Source of the DNA: Kitasatospora sp. GP82 | GTDB taxonomy: Bacteria > Actinomycetota > Actinomycetes > Streptomycetales > Streptomycetaceae | Direction of reading: 5' to 3' | Length of the DNA stretch: 54,049 nucleotides | Assembly: GCF_029892105.1 (NCBI RefSeq) | Contig: NZ_JARZAJ010000043.1 | Location: forward strand, 1-54,049 | Shown: piece after piece, positions 32,254 to 41,069 of the stretch | Layout of the letters: the number at the start of each line of letters is the position of its first letter | How positions within the stretch are numbered: the first letter of the stretch is position 1 | Program-made: the position numbers and the translations under genes | The notes under the pieces: model-generated | Database searches by the model: none | What the model was told of the DNA's origin: nothing | The model's input: only the letters and a program-made list of their open reading frames with translations

Positions 32254-33615
32254 TCACCGTGAGGTGTTGCGGGCGCCTCGGGCCAGCCTCCAATGTGCCC
32301 CGAACCGCTCTACGAAACCGAGCGACCCCAACTCGTAGAGCCTCTGCAGGACTTCCTCGGGCGGCAGCCCCGCTGCCCGGGCGAGGCTCTCGACCGGTGC
32401 ACCCTCTGCATTTGCCGGTACGGCCTCCAGCACCCTTGCCACGGGCGGCTCCAGGCAGTCCCGGGGTAGGACGGGACCGGAGCGTCTCGGTGCCAGGTCT
32501 TCCCCGATCGCGCCGATCAGCTCGCCGATCTCGGCGGCATCGGTGACAAGTGTGGCGGCTCCACTGCGGATCAGGGCGTGCACCCCTGCGGAGAGCTCTG
32601 AAGTCACCGGGCCCGCGACGCCCATGGTGTGGCGATTCAGATCACGGGCACGGCGTGCCGTACTCAGGGCCCCGCTGCGGAGGGCTGCTTCGACCACCAC
32701 CGTTCCTCGCGTCAGCGCCGCTATCACCCGGTTCCTCAGCACGAATCGGAACCGGTTGGGGTGCTCACCTGGCGCCAGTTCGCTCAGCAGAAGACCCTGT
32801 TCGGCGATTCGTCCGATGAGCTCGGAGTTGCCTGGCGGATAAGCCTCGTCCACCCCGCAGGCAAGAACGCCGATGGTGATACCGCCAACGGCGAGCGCAC
32901 CCCGATGGGCCGCGGCATCAATCCCGTACGCCGCACCAGAGACCACGACCCAACCGCGCTCGGCGAGTTGTGCCGCGAGCTCTCCGGCAACGTGTGCGCC
33001 GTAAGTGGTGCACGCACGGGCGCCAACCACGGCGACCGAACGCAGCGCAAGCAGGCGGAGCGACCCGGTGCCCCTGGTCCAGAGTCCGATCGGTCTGCTG
33101 TCTCCCAGGTCATCGAGCTGGGAGGGCCATTCGATGTCGCCCGGAATGATGAACCGCCCACCGAGCGCACGCACCCGTTCCAAATCCGCCTCGGGGTCGA
33201 GGTACGGAAGTCTGGCTCGGTACCCCGCGAGCCTGGTGGCGTCCAGGTCGAGGTAGCCGGGCACTGTGCGGTCGCGGATGGCCTCGATGAGGGTGGGCGC
33301 GCTGACTCTTGAGAGCCACCTTCCGACCACGGCGTCGCCGGGCTCGGTGATACGGGCAAGCGCTGCCCGGGCGAGTCGCTCGGGCTCTCGCCCCCGTTCT
33401 TCCTCGGCACTCGGCCCGTCCACCGGTTCGGCGCGCGGAGGGCCTGTGGCATCGGCCGACTCACGGTGGCCAGGCCCGGCCCCGCCCCGCGCGGCTCGGC
33501 CAGGCCCGGTGCGACCTGCTCCTGAGCGGGCGGGCCCGGTGCCACCTGCTTCGAAGCGGTCGGGCGCAGGTGAGTTGAAGGCGGAGTCGTCGGGCGTGTC
33601 CTGCGTGCGGTTCAC
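32254..33615 (-). CDS. dprA: DNA processing protein DprA/Smf
   Basis: A 453-residue protein that in other bacteria loads RecA on incoming single-stranded DNA. The Rossmann-like DprA core runs from LRSVAVVGARACTTYGAHVA through WVVVSGAAYGIDAAAHRGAL, GVLACGVDEAYPPGN and LRNRVIAALTRGTVVVEAA. The C-terminus carries a winged-helix-like DML1 domain (VESLARAAGLPPEEVLQRL). The N-terminal about 80 residues are low-complexity and rich in Pro/Gly/Arg. The GTG at 33615 was chosen from GGAGG 5 bases upstream. It follows yifB by 61 bases, the usual yraN-yifB-dprA order. Confidence 0.93.
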   Translation of the reverse strand: MNRTQDTPDDSAFNSPAPDRFEAGGTGPARSGAGRTGPGRAARGGAGPGHRESADATGPPRAEPVDGPSAEEERGREPERLARAALARITEPGDAVVGRWLSRVSAPTLIEAIRDRTVPGYLDLDATRLAGYRARLPYLDPEADLERVRALGGRFIIPGDIEWPSQLDDLGDSRPIGLWTRGTGSLRLLALRSVAVVGARACTTYGAHVAGELAAQLAERGWVVVSGAAYGIDAAAHRGALAVGGITIGVLACGVDEAYPPGNSELIGRIAEQGLLLSELAPGEHPNRFRFVLRNRVIAALTRGTVVVEAALRSGALSTARRARDLNRHTMGVAGPVTSELSAGVHALIRSGAATLVTDAAEIGELIGAIGEDLAPRRSGPVLPRDCLEPPVARVLEAVPANAEGAPVESLARAAGLPPEEVLQRLYELGSLGFVERFGAHWRLARGARNTSR

Positions 33616-33676
33616 CTGCACCTCCACTGGTGACGGCGGATCAGGGTCCTCTTGGTGGCAGTTGGCCGACCGGTGG

Positions 33677-35329
33677 TCATTTCTCGCCTCCCAGATCCAG
33701 AGCGGGATCCTGGTAGGGGCCGGTCGTCCGGTCACCGGCCGGCAGGCCACGCTGCACACCCGTCCGAAGCACCAGCGCGGTGCGGACGTCGAGCCTGGTC
33801 GGATGCTCGCGGCCGACCAGGTCGGCGACTGTCCATGCGACCCGGAGCACCCGGTCCAGCCCTCGGGCGGTGAGGATCCCGCGTTCCAACTCCCGCTCGG
33901 CATCGACGAGTGCGCCCGGTGCGAGCCGCCAGCGGGTGCGCAGGAAGTGCCCCGGCACGTCTGCGTTGGTGGTCCACGGTGTGTCGGCGAGCCTGATTGC
34001 GGCCCGCTCACGCGCGGCCAGCACCCGGGCGGCGACCGTCGCGGTGTTCTCCACCGCCCCGTCGCGTTCCATCAGCTCGGCCCTGGTCACCGGGGCGACC
34101 TGGACCTGGAGGTCCACCCGGTCCAGCAGCGGCCCGGAGAGCCTGGCCTGGTACCGGTGGACCATCGCCGGGGTGCACTCGCAGCCTTCGCCCCGCCTGG
34201 AGTGCCGTCCGCACGGACAGGGGTTGGCGGCCAGGCACAGCTGGAATCTCGCCGGCAGCCGCAGGGATCCAGCGGCTCGGGCGATCGTGACCTCACCGGA
34301 TTCGAGCGGCTGCCGCAGGGCGTCGAGTACCCGGACGGGAAATTCGGGAGCCTCGTCCAGAAACAGCACGCCTCGATGAGCCAGCGAGACGGCGCCGGGC
34401 CTCGGCATCCCGCTGCCACCACCGACGATCGCGGGCATGGTGGTCGAGTGGTGCGGCGCGTAGTACGGCGGGGTGTCGATCAGCGGCCGGTCGGGCGGGA
34501 GCAGCCCAGCGACCGAGTGGACGGCCGTCACCTCAAGTGCCTCGGTGGGAGTGAGCGGTGGCAGCAGGGTGGGAAGTCGCTCGGCGAGCATCGTCTTGCC
34601 TGCGCCCGGCGGACCCTTGAGGTAGAGGTGATGGCCGCCGGCAGCGGCGATCTCCAGGGCGCGGCGAGCCTCGTACTGGCCCGTGACGTCGGCGAGGTCG
34701 AGCTGGGCGGCCTTCCCCAAGGGATGCCCTCGGATCCCGGACCCGGGCACCATGAGCCCTGCCAGCGAGGGATCCCGGCGTCCGAAGAGCTGGTCCGGCT
34801 CCTCGTCGGGCACCGGAGCCTGGGTGAGAACGGCGATCAGCTGACGCAGGCTACGGACGCCGAGCACCGAGACCCCCGGCACGAGGGCAGCCTCGGCGGC
34901 CGTCGGCTCCGCGACGACGACCTGTTTGTAGCCTGCGTCCGCGGCCGCGAGAACCGACGGGAGTACTCCCCGTACCGGACGGACTCGGCCGTCCAGGCCG
35001 AGCTCGCCGATGATCAGCAGATCGGCGATGGAGGTCGGGTCAAGCCGCTCGGCTGCCGCCAGCACCGCGCAGGCCACGGCCAGGTCGAAGCCGCTGCCGC
35101 TCTTCGGCACGGAGGCCGGACTGAGACCCACCGTCAACTTCCGCTGCGGCCAGCTCTCTCCGCTGTTGACCACGGCTGCGCGAACGCGATCCCGGGCCTC
35201 CGAGAGAGCTTTGTCAGGGAGGCCGACCAGGGCGAAGGCCGCGACGCCGGGCTCAAGGTCGGCCTGGACCTCGACGACCACTCCGTCCACTCCGATCAGT
35301 GCGACGGAACAGGTATGGGCGAAGGCCAT
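33677..35329 (-). CDS. yifB: YifB family Mg-chelatase-like AAA ATPase
   Basis: A 550-residue protein of the YifB/ComM family. The N-terminal Lon-substrate-like domain covers about 20-140 (VGLPDKALSEARDRVRAA). The AAA+ module has Walker A GPPGAGKT (239-246), LFLDEAPEF as Walker B and a sensor region LAANPCPCG. A cysteine group (NPCPCGRHSRRGEGCEC) may bind a metal. In naturally competent bacteria ComM acts as a branch-migration helicase; its role here is unproven. It lies one base after yraN and upstream of dprA. Confidence 0.94.
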   Translation of the reverse strand: MAFAHTCSVALIGVDGVVVEVQADLEPGVAAFALVGLPDKALSEARDRVRAAVVNSGESWPQRKLTVGLSPASVPKSGSGFDLAVACAVLAAAERLDPTSIADLLIIGELGLDGRVRPVRGVLPSVLAAADAGYKQVVVAEPTAAEAALVPGVSVLGVRSLRQLIAVLTQAPVPDEEPDQLFGRRDPSLAGLMVPGSGIRGHPLGKAAQLDLADVTGQYEARRALEIAAAGGHHLYLKGPPGAGKTMLAERLPTLLPPLTPTEALEVTAVHSVAGLLPPDRPLIDTPPYYAPHHSTTMPAIVGGGSGMPRPGAVSLAHRGVLFLDEAPEFPVRVLDALRQPLESGEVTIARAAGSLRLPARFQLCLAANPCPCGRHSRRGEGCECTPAMVHRYQARLSGPLLDRVDLQVQVAPVTRAELMERDGAVENTATVAARVLAARERAAIRLADTPWTTNADVPGHFLRTRWRLAPGALVDAERELERGILTARGLDRVLRVAWTVADLVGREHPTRLDVRTALVLRTGVQRGLPAGDRTTGPYQDPALDLGGEK

Positions 35330-35330
35330 C

Positions 35331-35813
35331 TCACACCGCCCCTCGGTGGTGTTCGATCTGTGCCGCGCCCTTGAGCCGGTTGACCACTGCGATCAGGTCG
35401 ATCCGCACCCCACCGGGTGGCAGCGGAACCGACCGGACTTCCGATGCGGCCTGCGCCTTGGCTACCTGCGCCTTGGCCACAGGATCGGCGTCCGCCCCCG
35501 GCCCGTCCACCGCCACCGTCTGGGCGAGTCTGACGAAGTGGGCCGGCCAGCGCTCGCCGAGCCAGCGCTCCGCCAGGTGCCGAAGGCGCTCGGCCTTGGT
35601 CCGGTCGATGCCCTCGCTCGGCTGTTGGAACCCGCGCTCGGACCGGGTCTTGACCTCGCAGACGGCGAGCGTGTCGCCATCGAGGGCGACGATGTCGAGC
35701 TCACCTTCCGCGCAGCGCCAGTTGCGCTCCAGGATTCTCAGACCACCTGCGGCGAGCCACCGGGCGGCCACCTCTTCGCCATAGCGGCCGAGGCCGTTGT
35801 TGGAACTCTTCAC
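35331..35813 (-). CDS. YraN family endonuclease-like protein (UPF0102)
   Basis: A 160-residue protein with the UPF0102 restriction-enzyme-like core: GRYGEEVAARWLAAGGLRIL, then GELDIVALDGDTLAVCEVKTRS, with the D and E-x-K residues of a nuclease site at about 45-60. YraN-like proteins are predicted Holliday-junction-resolvase-like nucleases without confirmed substrate. A low-complexity insert rich in Ala/Lys/Gln (AKAQVAKAQAA) lies near residue 122. The start GTG at 35813 is chosen because a near-perfect GGAGGTGAT lies 4-12 bases upstream; an upstream GTG at 35822 lies inside that site. Confidence 0.85.
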   Translation of the reverse strand: MKSSNNGLGRYGEEVAARWLAAGGLRILERNWRCAEGELDIVALDGDTLAVCEVKTRSERGFQQPSEGIDRTKAERLRHLAERWLGERWPAHFVRLAQTVAVDGPGADADPVAKAQVAKAQAASEVRSVPLPPGGVRIDLIAVVNRLKGAAQIEHHRGAV

Positions 35814-35880
35814 GGCTATCACCTCCGTGTCGGGGAGGTTGCCGCTTCGCCCGTTATCGGGCCAGAGAGTTCTTAATTCC

Positions 35881-35906
35881 TGTGGACAACTCGGGGTTGT
35901 GGATAA
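35881..35906 (-). other. Pair of DnaA boxes between yraN and the DUF2469 gene
   Basis: On the minus strand TTGTCCACA (35881-35889) and TTATCCACA (35898-35906) lie 17 bp apart start to start, in the same orientation. Both match DnaA box consensus without mismatch. They sit in the 160-base gap with the palindrome GCCCG-TTAT-CGGGC at 35849-35862. Confidence 0.7.
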
Positions 35907-35911
35907 CTTTC

Positions 35912-35929
35912 TTCACTCCCAAGAGTGAA
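35912..35929 (-). terminator. Small hairpin after the DUF2469 gene
   Basis: TTCACTC (35912-35918) and GAGTGAA (35923-35929) form a 7-bp stem with a CCAA loop, about 45 bases past the stop of the DUF2469 gene. It may end that transcript ahead of the DnaA boxes. Confidence 0.45.
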
Positions 35930-35973
35930 TATCGAGCAGAACTCTGGACATCGGCCGGACGCCCGGACCAATG

Positions 35974-36300
35974 TCAGCTGCCAAACGCCGCGTCGTCGGA
36001 GGGCAGCTCCAGGTCGCTCTTCGCCAGCTCCTCGACATTGACGTCCTTGAAGGTCAGCACTCTCACCTTGCGGACGAACCGGGCCGGCCGGTACATGTCC
36101 CAGACCCAGGCATCCGCCATCGACACCTCGAAGAACACTTCTCCCTGAACCGAGTGCACTTGCAACTCGTAGTCGTTCGTCAGATAGAAGCGTCGTTCGG
36201 TCTCGATCACGTACTTGAACAGGCCGACGACGTCCCGGTACTCCCGGTAGAGCTTGAGCTCCATCTCGGTCTCGTACTTCTCGAGGTCTTCGGCACTCAT
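35974..36300 (-). CDS. DUF2469 family protein
   Basis: A 108-residue acidic protein, highly conserved among actinobacteria: MSAEDLEKYETEMELKLYRE, YRDVVGLFKYVIETERRFYL, FFEVSMADAWVWDMYRP and FVRKVRVLTFKDVNVEEL. No function is established for the family. Its start overlaps the Nudix stop by four bases (ATGA), so it is the last gene of the sipZ-Nudix-DUF2469 run. Confidence 0.9.
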   Translation of the reverse strand: MSAEDLEKYETEMELKLYREYRDVVGLFKYVIETERRFYLTNDYELQVHSVQGEVFFEVSMADAWVWDMYRPARFVRKVRVLTFKDVNVEELAKSDLELPSDDAAFGS

Positions 36301-36872
36301 TCAGGCGTCCCCTCAACTCGTCTGGTCCACCCCATTGTGGACCACTGTGCCCGTCCGGAGAGCCTTACCGGCAGGACTGGCGGGCCATCCCGCAACAACC
36401 GCTCGACCAGATCCGCCACAGCATCGGGGTAGATCGTCTCCTCGGTGGCCCGCAACTCCGCGACGGTCCACCAGCGGGCGGTCAGCAGCTGTGCATGTTC
36501 CTCGGCCTCGCACACAGGCAACGGCAGCTCGGCATCGCCCTTTCCATCACCAGCCCCCCGGCCGCCCGCTGCTCCACTCTCCCCGACACGGGCGAGGTAG
36601 AACGACTGGTCCTGCTCGTAATGCTGCCCTTGGAAGGAGAAGGCAACCGTGTCGCATGCCACCACCGGTCCCAGCTCGACATCTCTCAACCCGGTCTCCT
36701 CGGCCAGCTCGCGCAGCGCAGCATCGCGCGGCTCCTCACCCGGCTCCAGCCCGCCGCCGGGTGTGAACCACCAGGCCACCCCTGGCACCGCCGGGTCCAC
36801 GCCCCGGAAGAGCAGGATTCGATCCGCCCCGTCCAGGAGCAGGACGCGAGCCGCACGCCGCCGCTCGACCAT
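36297..36872 (-). CDS. Nudix hydrolase
   Basis: A 191-residue Nudix protein. The box GGGLEPGEEPRDAALRELAE plus ETGL (residues 39-62) has the REUxEExGU core with its metal-binding glutamates. The middle carries a low-complexity insert rich in Gly/Ala (GAAGGRGAGDGKGDAELPL). Members cleave nucleoside diphosphates linked to another group, and the exact substrate cannot be told from the sequence. The ATG at 36872 has GGAGG 7 bases upstream. It follows sipZ by 61 bases, as in the S. lividans sipZ operon, and overlaps DUF2469. Confidence 0.9.
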   Translation of the reverse strand: MVERRRAARVLLLDGADRILLFRGVDPAVPGVAWWFTPGGGLEPGEEPRDAALRELAEETGLRDVELGPVVACDTVAFSFQGQHYEQDQSFYLARVGESGAAGGRGAGDGKGDAELPLPVCEAEEHAQLLTARWWTVAELRATEETIYPDAVADLVERLLRDGPPVLPVRLSGRAQWSTMGWTRRVEGTPE

Positions 36873-36933
36873 CCCCGTCACCTCCACGCGCCTGGAGCGT
36901 CTCGCTGTCGTGGGGCGCCTCGCTGCCGGCTTC

Positions 36934-37701
36934 TCAGGAGCTCCCGCACCTCAGCCTGCGACCGAGCGAAACCACCCCACCGGCCGCCGAGGCAAGTACG
37001 ACGACTGCCGCGCCGCCAACCGTCGCGTACGTCGCCGGCGCGATCGACCCCGGCTCGGCTGCCGTCGGCGCACCGAGGCCATCGAAGGCAACCGTACGCT
37101 TGACCACGCCCACCCGGCCGTAGGGCCAGACCGTGGCCTCAACCCGAGCCGTCACATCGGAGGCGGGGACGGTGCCACTCGCAACATCGAGGTGGGCCCG
37201 CGAGTCCAACGAATTCACCCGGGAGTCCCCGAGCAGGAAGAGCCGACCGCTCGGGACAGTCGTCTTGAAGTCCTTGCCCGGCATCACCTGCGGCGCGGTG
37301 TACGGTTCGTCGATCGGCTTGCCGTTCACCAGCAGACGCCCCTGGGAGTCGCAGCACGCCACCGTGTCCCCGCCGACCGCCACCACTCGCTTGACCATCA
37401 CCTCGCCGCCCCACTGCGAGTCCCGGAAGATCACGATGTCTCCGCGGCCGACTGCACCGCCGCTCACCGTGTGGGCGAGCACTGTGTCTCCGGGCTGCAC
37501 TGTCGGGGTCATGGAGTCGGTCGGGATCCTGTAGGGGCGGTAGTTGAGCGCGATCACCGCAAAGCCGCCGACCAGCATCACAAAGCCCAAGCCGATCACC
37601 AGACCGTGCAGCAGCGATCCCATGCTCCGTCGGGTCTTCGTTGTAACCGGCGTCCCAGCCGCAGCCGACGCCGGAGTCGTATGCTCCACGACACCGCTCA
37701 T
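36934..37701 (-). CDS. sipZ: Type I signal peptidase, SipZ-like
   Basis: A 255-residue membrane-bound signal peptidase that removes signal peptides outside the membrane. One helix at about 30-50 is followed by the catalytic serine Ser63 in RIPTDSMTPT and lysine Lys104 in VMVKRVVAVGGD, then LLGDSRVNSLDSR. A hydrophobic C-terminal segment (TYATVGGAAVVVLASAAGGV) could be a second anchor. It is the last of four clustered paralogues and is followed by the Nudix gene, the arrangement known for sipZ in S. lividans. The start at 37701 is chosen as the ATG nearest the helix, with weak GGGCGG. Confidence 0.88.
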   Translation of the reverse strand: MSGVVEHTTPASAAAGTPVTTKTRRSMGSLLHGLVIGLGFVMLVGGFAVIALNYRPYRIPTDSMTPTVQPGDTVLAHTVSGGAVGRGDIVIFRDSQWGGEVMVKRVVAVGGDTVACCDSQGRLLVNGKPIDEPYTAPQVMPGKDFKTTVPSGRLFLLGDSRVNSLDSRAHLDVASGTVPASDVTARVEATVWPYGRVGVVKRTVAFDGLGAPTAAEPGSIAPATYATVGGAAVVVLASAAGGVVSLGRRLRCGSS

Positions 37702-37846
37702 CGCCACCGCCCTTTCCAGATCGACCCGTGCGCTGCACGAGTACGCCGCGGCAGGCTCGGAAAGGCCGACGGGCCGTGGCACGTGCGAGCAGATTACTCG
37801 CCGGTACCACGGCCCGCGCAAGACCCAGAGCCAGACCCGGAGGTCG

Positions 37847-38851
37847 TCAGCGGCGAGACCTCCGCAGCCACCAGACCACCGGCAGCGCGAGCGCCGCCCC
37901 GGCCGTCGGCGGCGCGAAGGGCAGCGCGGCGGAGGCCAGCCCCTTCTGGTCGAAAGTGCTGGGCACCGGCAGGGTGGACCAGTCGCTGATCGGCCAGGCC
38001 ACCACGAAAGCGCGGCCGATGACGTTACCGACCGGCACCGTACCGCCGCCGGGCTGGTCCTGGTGGAACCGGGAGTCCAGCGAGTCCCCGCGGTGGTCGC
38101 CCATCACCCAGATCGCGCCCTTCGGCACCTTCACCGGGCCGAACGGCTTGTCACCACAGGGGGTGTTGCCCGGGAAGATGTACGGCTCGTTGAGCGCGAC
38201 TCGGTTGACCTTGACCGGACCGGTGCCCTGGCACTCGACGGTGTCACCGCCGACCGCGATCACTCGCTTGATCAGGTCCTTCTCGTTGGCCGACGGCATC
38301 AGACCGATAAAGCTGAGTACATCCTGCACACCCCGGACAACGGAGTTGCTGCTCTGCTGGGTCGGCTCGTCGGCCAGCCAGCCGCCCGGATCCTGGAAGA
38401 CGACCACGTCTCCCCGCTCCGGCTCCGCACCGAACCAGGGCGTGAGCTTGTCCACCAGTACCCGGTCGCCGATCTGCAGAGTGTTCTCCATCGACCCCGA
38501 AGGAATCGAGAAGGCCTGGACAAAGAACGTCTTGATCACCAACGCCAGGATCAGCGCAATGCCGATCAGGATCGGCAGTTCCTTCCAGAACGAACGCTGC
38601 TTCGGGGGCTTGGGGCCTTCCTCCGACTCGTCGCCCGTAGCGCCCACCGAACCATAGCCACCACCGGAGCCGCCCAGACGAGCCGACCCGCCGTCCGCCG
38701 GTCCGTTGCCCGAGTCGCCTACCGCTCCAGTGGCCGATCCGTCCTCGCCAGGCTCCGACGGTTGTGCGGACTCGGTGGACCGGGCCGTACGGCTGCCGGT
38801 GCCCTCCGGCTCGGGGGCTCCCGAGCGGGCTCCGATCACCAGATCCCCCAC
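37847..38851 (-). CDS. sipY: Type I signal peptidase, SipY-like
   Basis: A 334-residue signal peptidase. A long cytoplasmic tail of about 88 residues, rich in Gly/Ser/Glu/Pro, precedes the helix at about 92-110 (LPILIGIALILALVIKTFF). Catalytic Ser120 is in IPSGSMENTLQ and Lys195 in DLIKRVIAVGGD; WVMGDHRGDSLDSR follows. A C-terminal hydrophobic segment ends in VVWWLRRSRR, a possible second anchor. GGGAGGAG before the GTG at 38851 decided the start; a GTG at 38896 would add 15 residues. Confidence 0.9.
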   Translation of the reverse strand: MGDLVIGARSGAPEPEGTGSRTARSTESAQPSEPGEDGSATGAVGDSGNGPADGGSARLGGSGGGYGSVGATGDESEEGPKPPKQRSFWKELPILIGIALILALVIKTFFVQAFSIPSGSMENTLQIGDRVLVDKLTPWFGAEPERGDVVVFQDPGGWLADEPTQQSSNSVVRGVQDVLSFIGLMPSANEKDLIKRVIAVGGDTVECQGTGPVKVNRVALNEPYIFPGNTPCGDKPFGPVKVPKGAIWVMGDHRGDSLDSRFHQDQPGGGTVPVGNVIGRAFVVAWPISDWSTLPVPSTFDQKGLASAALPFAPPTAGAALALPVVWWLRRSRR

Positions 38852-39080
38852 AACATCTCCTCCCTGCTGTGCGGACGACTGCGCGTCCGCGCTCACCAGT
38901 GCCGCACAGCGGGCACCACGCTCTGTGACCGACCGTCAACCCGCCTCAGAACTTCCCTACATGGGCGGTCCTGACACCAGTGCAGCCTCCGGAGGCAACC
39001 GGAACGTACTCCGAGCACTCCAGACCTTCTCTATCACTCCAGGGCATCACGCCACTGCTCCCACACGGCAGATCGCGTAA

Positions 39081-40103
39081 TCAACCAGTTGGCAGCCAGT
39101 GCCGAAGCCTTGCCCGCCGCCACCTCGTGAGGAATGGAGTAACGCCCAACACACCCATAACGAGCGGAGGTTCCGCTGGATCCGGGTTGATCCCGGTGGA
39201 TTCCACAGCGTTGGCAGCGCCGTCGGGGACAGGCGGCCCTGAAGACCCAGCTCGCGCCGACAGAACGGAAAAGGAGGCAGGTACGTCAAGTTGACGCATC
39301 CGCCCGGTCGGCCAGGCGATCACAAATGCCCTGCCCACCACATTGGCCACCGGGATGGTGCCACCACCAGGCCTGTCCATATGGAACCGGGAGTCGGCCG
39401 AGACATCCCGGTGGTCTCCCATCACCCAGAGCCGCCCTGCCGGGACGGTGACCTTGAACGGCCTCCTGGACGGCGCGTTGCCGGGCGCGACATAGGACTC
39501 GTCCAGCGGAGTGCCGTTCACGCTCACCCTGCCTTTGGCGTCACAACATTCGACGGTGTCCCCGGGCACCCCGATCACCCGCTTGATCAGATCCTGCTCG
39601 TTCTCCGAGGGCAGCAGCCCCACGGACGAGAAGACCTGCTTCACACCACGCAACACAGGCCCGTCATTGCCCGACTTGGGCTCCGTCTCCAACCAGCCGC
39701 CCGGATCCTTGAAGACGACTACCTCGCCCCGCTTCGGCTCCGCACCGAACCAGGGCGTGAGCTTGTCCACCAGAACCCGATCGCCGATCTGGATGGTCGG
39801 CTCCATCGACCCGGAAGGGATGACGAAGACCTGTAGCAGAAAGGTCTTCAGCAGCAGGGCAATCAGCAGCGCAACCACCAGGATCATCGGCAGTTCACGC
39901 AGTAGAGAGCGTCGTCTGCGCCGCTCGGCCCGGCGCGCCGTCCGTCGACGCTCGGCCCGCCCGCGGGCAACGGTCGCAGGGCGCCCCGTCGAGAGATCGT
40001 CCGGATCCGGCACCAGCGCCCACTCGCCGCCTTCTACGGCCCGTTTCCCGGCCGGTGGCGCAGCTGCCTCCTCGGCCGGCCTGCCCCTACCTCTGACCCC
40101 CAT
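39081..40103 (-). CDS. sipX: Type I signal peptidase, SipX-like
   Basis: A 340-residue signal peptidase. A basic N-terminal tail (RRRTARRAERRRRR before residue 66) leads into the helix at about 70-92. Catalytic Ser99 is in IPSGSMEPTIQ and Lys174 in DLIKRVIGVPGD; WVMGDHRDVSADSR follows. Towards the C-terminus the segment PPLVMGVLGVTPF is only weakly hydrophobic. The ATG at 40103 lies inside the last codons of sipW, with GAGGGG upstream; GTG at 40109 is also possible. Overlap of 17 bases with sipW suggests coupled translation. Confidence 0.88.
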   Translation of the reverse strand: MGVRGRGRPAEEAAAPPAGKRAVEGGEWALVPDPDDLSTGRPATVARGRAERRRTARRAERRRRRSLLRELPMILVVALLIALLLKTFLLQVFVIPSGSMEPTIQIGDRVLVDKLTPWFGAEPKRGEVVVFKDPGGWLETEPKSGNDGPVLRGVKQVFSSVGLLPSENEQDLIKRVIGVPGDTVECCDAKGRVSVNGTPLDESYVAPGNAPSRRPFKVTVPAGRLWVMGDHRDVSADSRFHMDRPGGGTIPVANVVGRAFVIAWPTGRMRQLDVPASFSVLSARAGSSGPPVPDGAANAVESTGINPDPAEPPLVMGVLGVTPFLTRWRRARLRHWLPTG

Positions 40104-40992
40104 GGCCACCAGTCCCCTCAGCGGCGGCAAAGCCGGCAGGCCGGTCCAGCGAAGTCCAACGCCCGATCGGGAAGATCACCCAGTCCGCGCGGCCGATCAC
40201 CTTGGATTCGGGAACGAACCCGCCCCCGGGCTCACCGAGGTGATCCCGTGAGTCACGGGAGTCGCCACGGTGGTCCCCCATGACCCACAACTTCCCAGCC
40301 GGTACCACGACATCGAAGGCCACCTTCGACGGGGTGTCGCCGGGATACAGGTAGCCGGACTCGTCCAGCGGTACGCCGTTGACCCTGATCCGACCGTCCG
40401 AACCACAGCAGGTGACCCGGTCCCCGCCGATCCCGATCACTCGCTTCACATACACCGAGTCGCCACCGGATGACAGCCCCAGCCCGGCAAGAAAACGCTG
40501 CCCAGCCGAAGGCTCGGAGGCATACGGGAGGAAGGAGCCGATGCCGTCGAAGACCACCACATCACCGCGCCGGACGTGACTGCCGAAGTCGTACGCCAGC
40601 TGGTTCACCAGCAGCCGGTCGCCCGGGCGCAGCGTGCCCTCCATCGACTCGGACGGCACCGCGAACGGGCGGACGACGAAGGTGTTCACGAGCAGCAGTA
40701 CCAGCAGGCAGGCCCCTAGACACAGGAGGAAGGTCCGTGAGAACCATCGCCCACTACCGTTGTCCGGTTGCGCGTCTCCATCAGCCCGCATGTCACCGTC
40801 GGCGCACTCTTCGCCTTTGGCAGGCGTTTCGACCTTGGCACACGCTTCGCTCAGCGTCGCGGCTTCGCTGTTGGACTCGACTCCGGCCGAGGGCTGAGCC
40901 TCCCCGGAAACGACCGCGGACCACGGCGGCGAGTCCGCACCCGGAGGTGCAGGACTGCCGACGCGGTCCGCGAGTGGTTCGTGCGTGCTCAT
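40087..40992 (-). CDS. sipW: Type I signal peptidase, SipW-like
   Basis: A 301-residue signal peptidase, first of the four. A polar tail of about 84 residues, with Ala/Glu/Asp-rich parts, precedes the helix at 87-105. Catalytic Ser116 sits in VPSESMEGTLR and Lys183 in YVKRVIGIGGD; WVMGDHRGDSRDSR follows. There is no C-terminal anchor. The PSESMEG context differs from PSGSME of SipX and SipY, suggesting somewhat different specificity. It follows rplS by 77 bases with a terminator between. Confidence 0.9.
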   Translation of the reverse strand: MSTHEPLADRVGSPAPPGADSPPWSAVVSGEAQPSAGVESNSEAATLSEACAKVETPAKGEECADGDMRADGDAQPDNGSGRWFSRTFLLCLGACLLVLLLVNTFVVRPFAVPSESMEGTLRPGDRLLVNQLAYDFGSHVRRGDVVVFDGIGSFLPYASEPSAGQRFLAGLGLSSGGDSVYVKRVIGIGGDRVTCCGSDGRIRVNGVPLDESGYLYPGDTPSKVAFDVVVPAGKLWVMGDHRGDSRDSRDHLGEPGGGFVPESKVIGRADWVIFPIGRWTSLDRPAGFAAAEGTGGHGGQR

Positions 40993-41041
40993 CGGGGCTG
41001 AGCTTATCCCGAAGGTTCTCAGCCCGATCCGAGCGTACCCA

Positions 41042-41062
41042 ACCCTCGGCAGGGCCGAGGGT
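41042..41062 (-). terminator. Terminator after rplS
   Basis: ACCCTCGGC (41042-41050) and GCCGAGGGT (41054-41062) make a perfect 9-bp stem with a 3-base loop, 7 bases beyond the rplS stop. No clear T-run follows. Confidence 0.7.
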
Positions 41063-41069
41063 GAGCGGA

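Noticed and set aside
35849..35862. Possible sigma-WhiG promoter (CCCGATAA on the minus strand)
   Set aside because: No TAAA box at the required distance; the match is explained by a GCCCG-TTAT-CGGGC palindrome.
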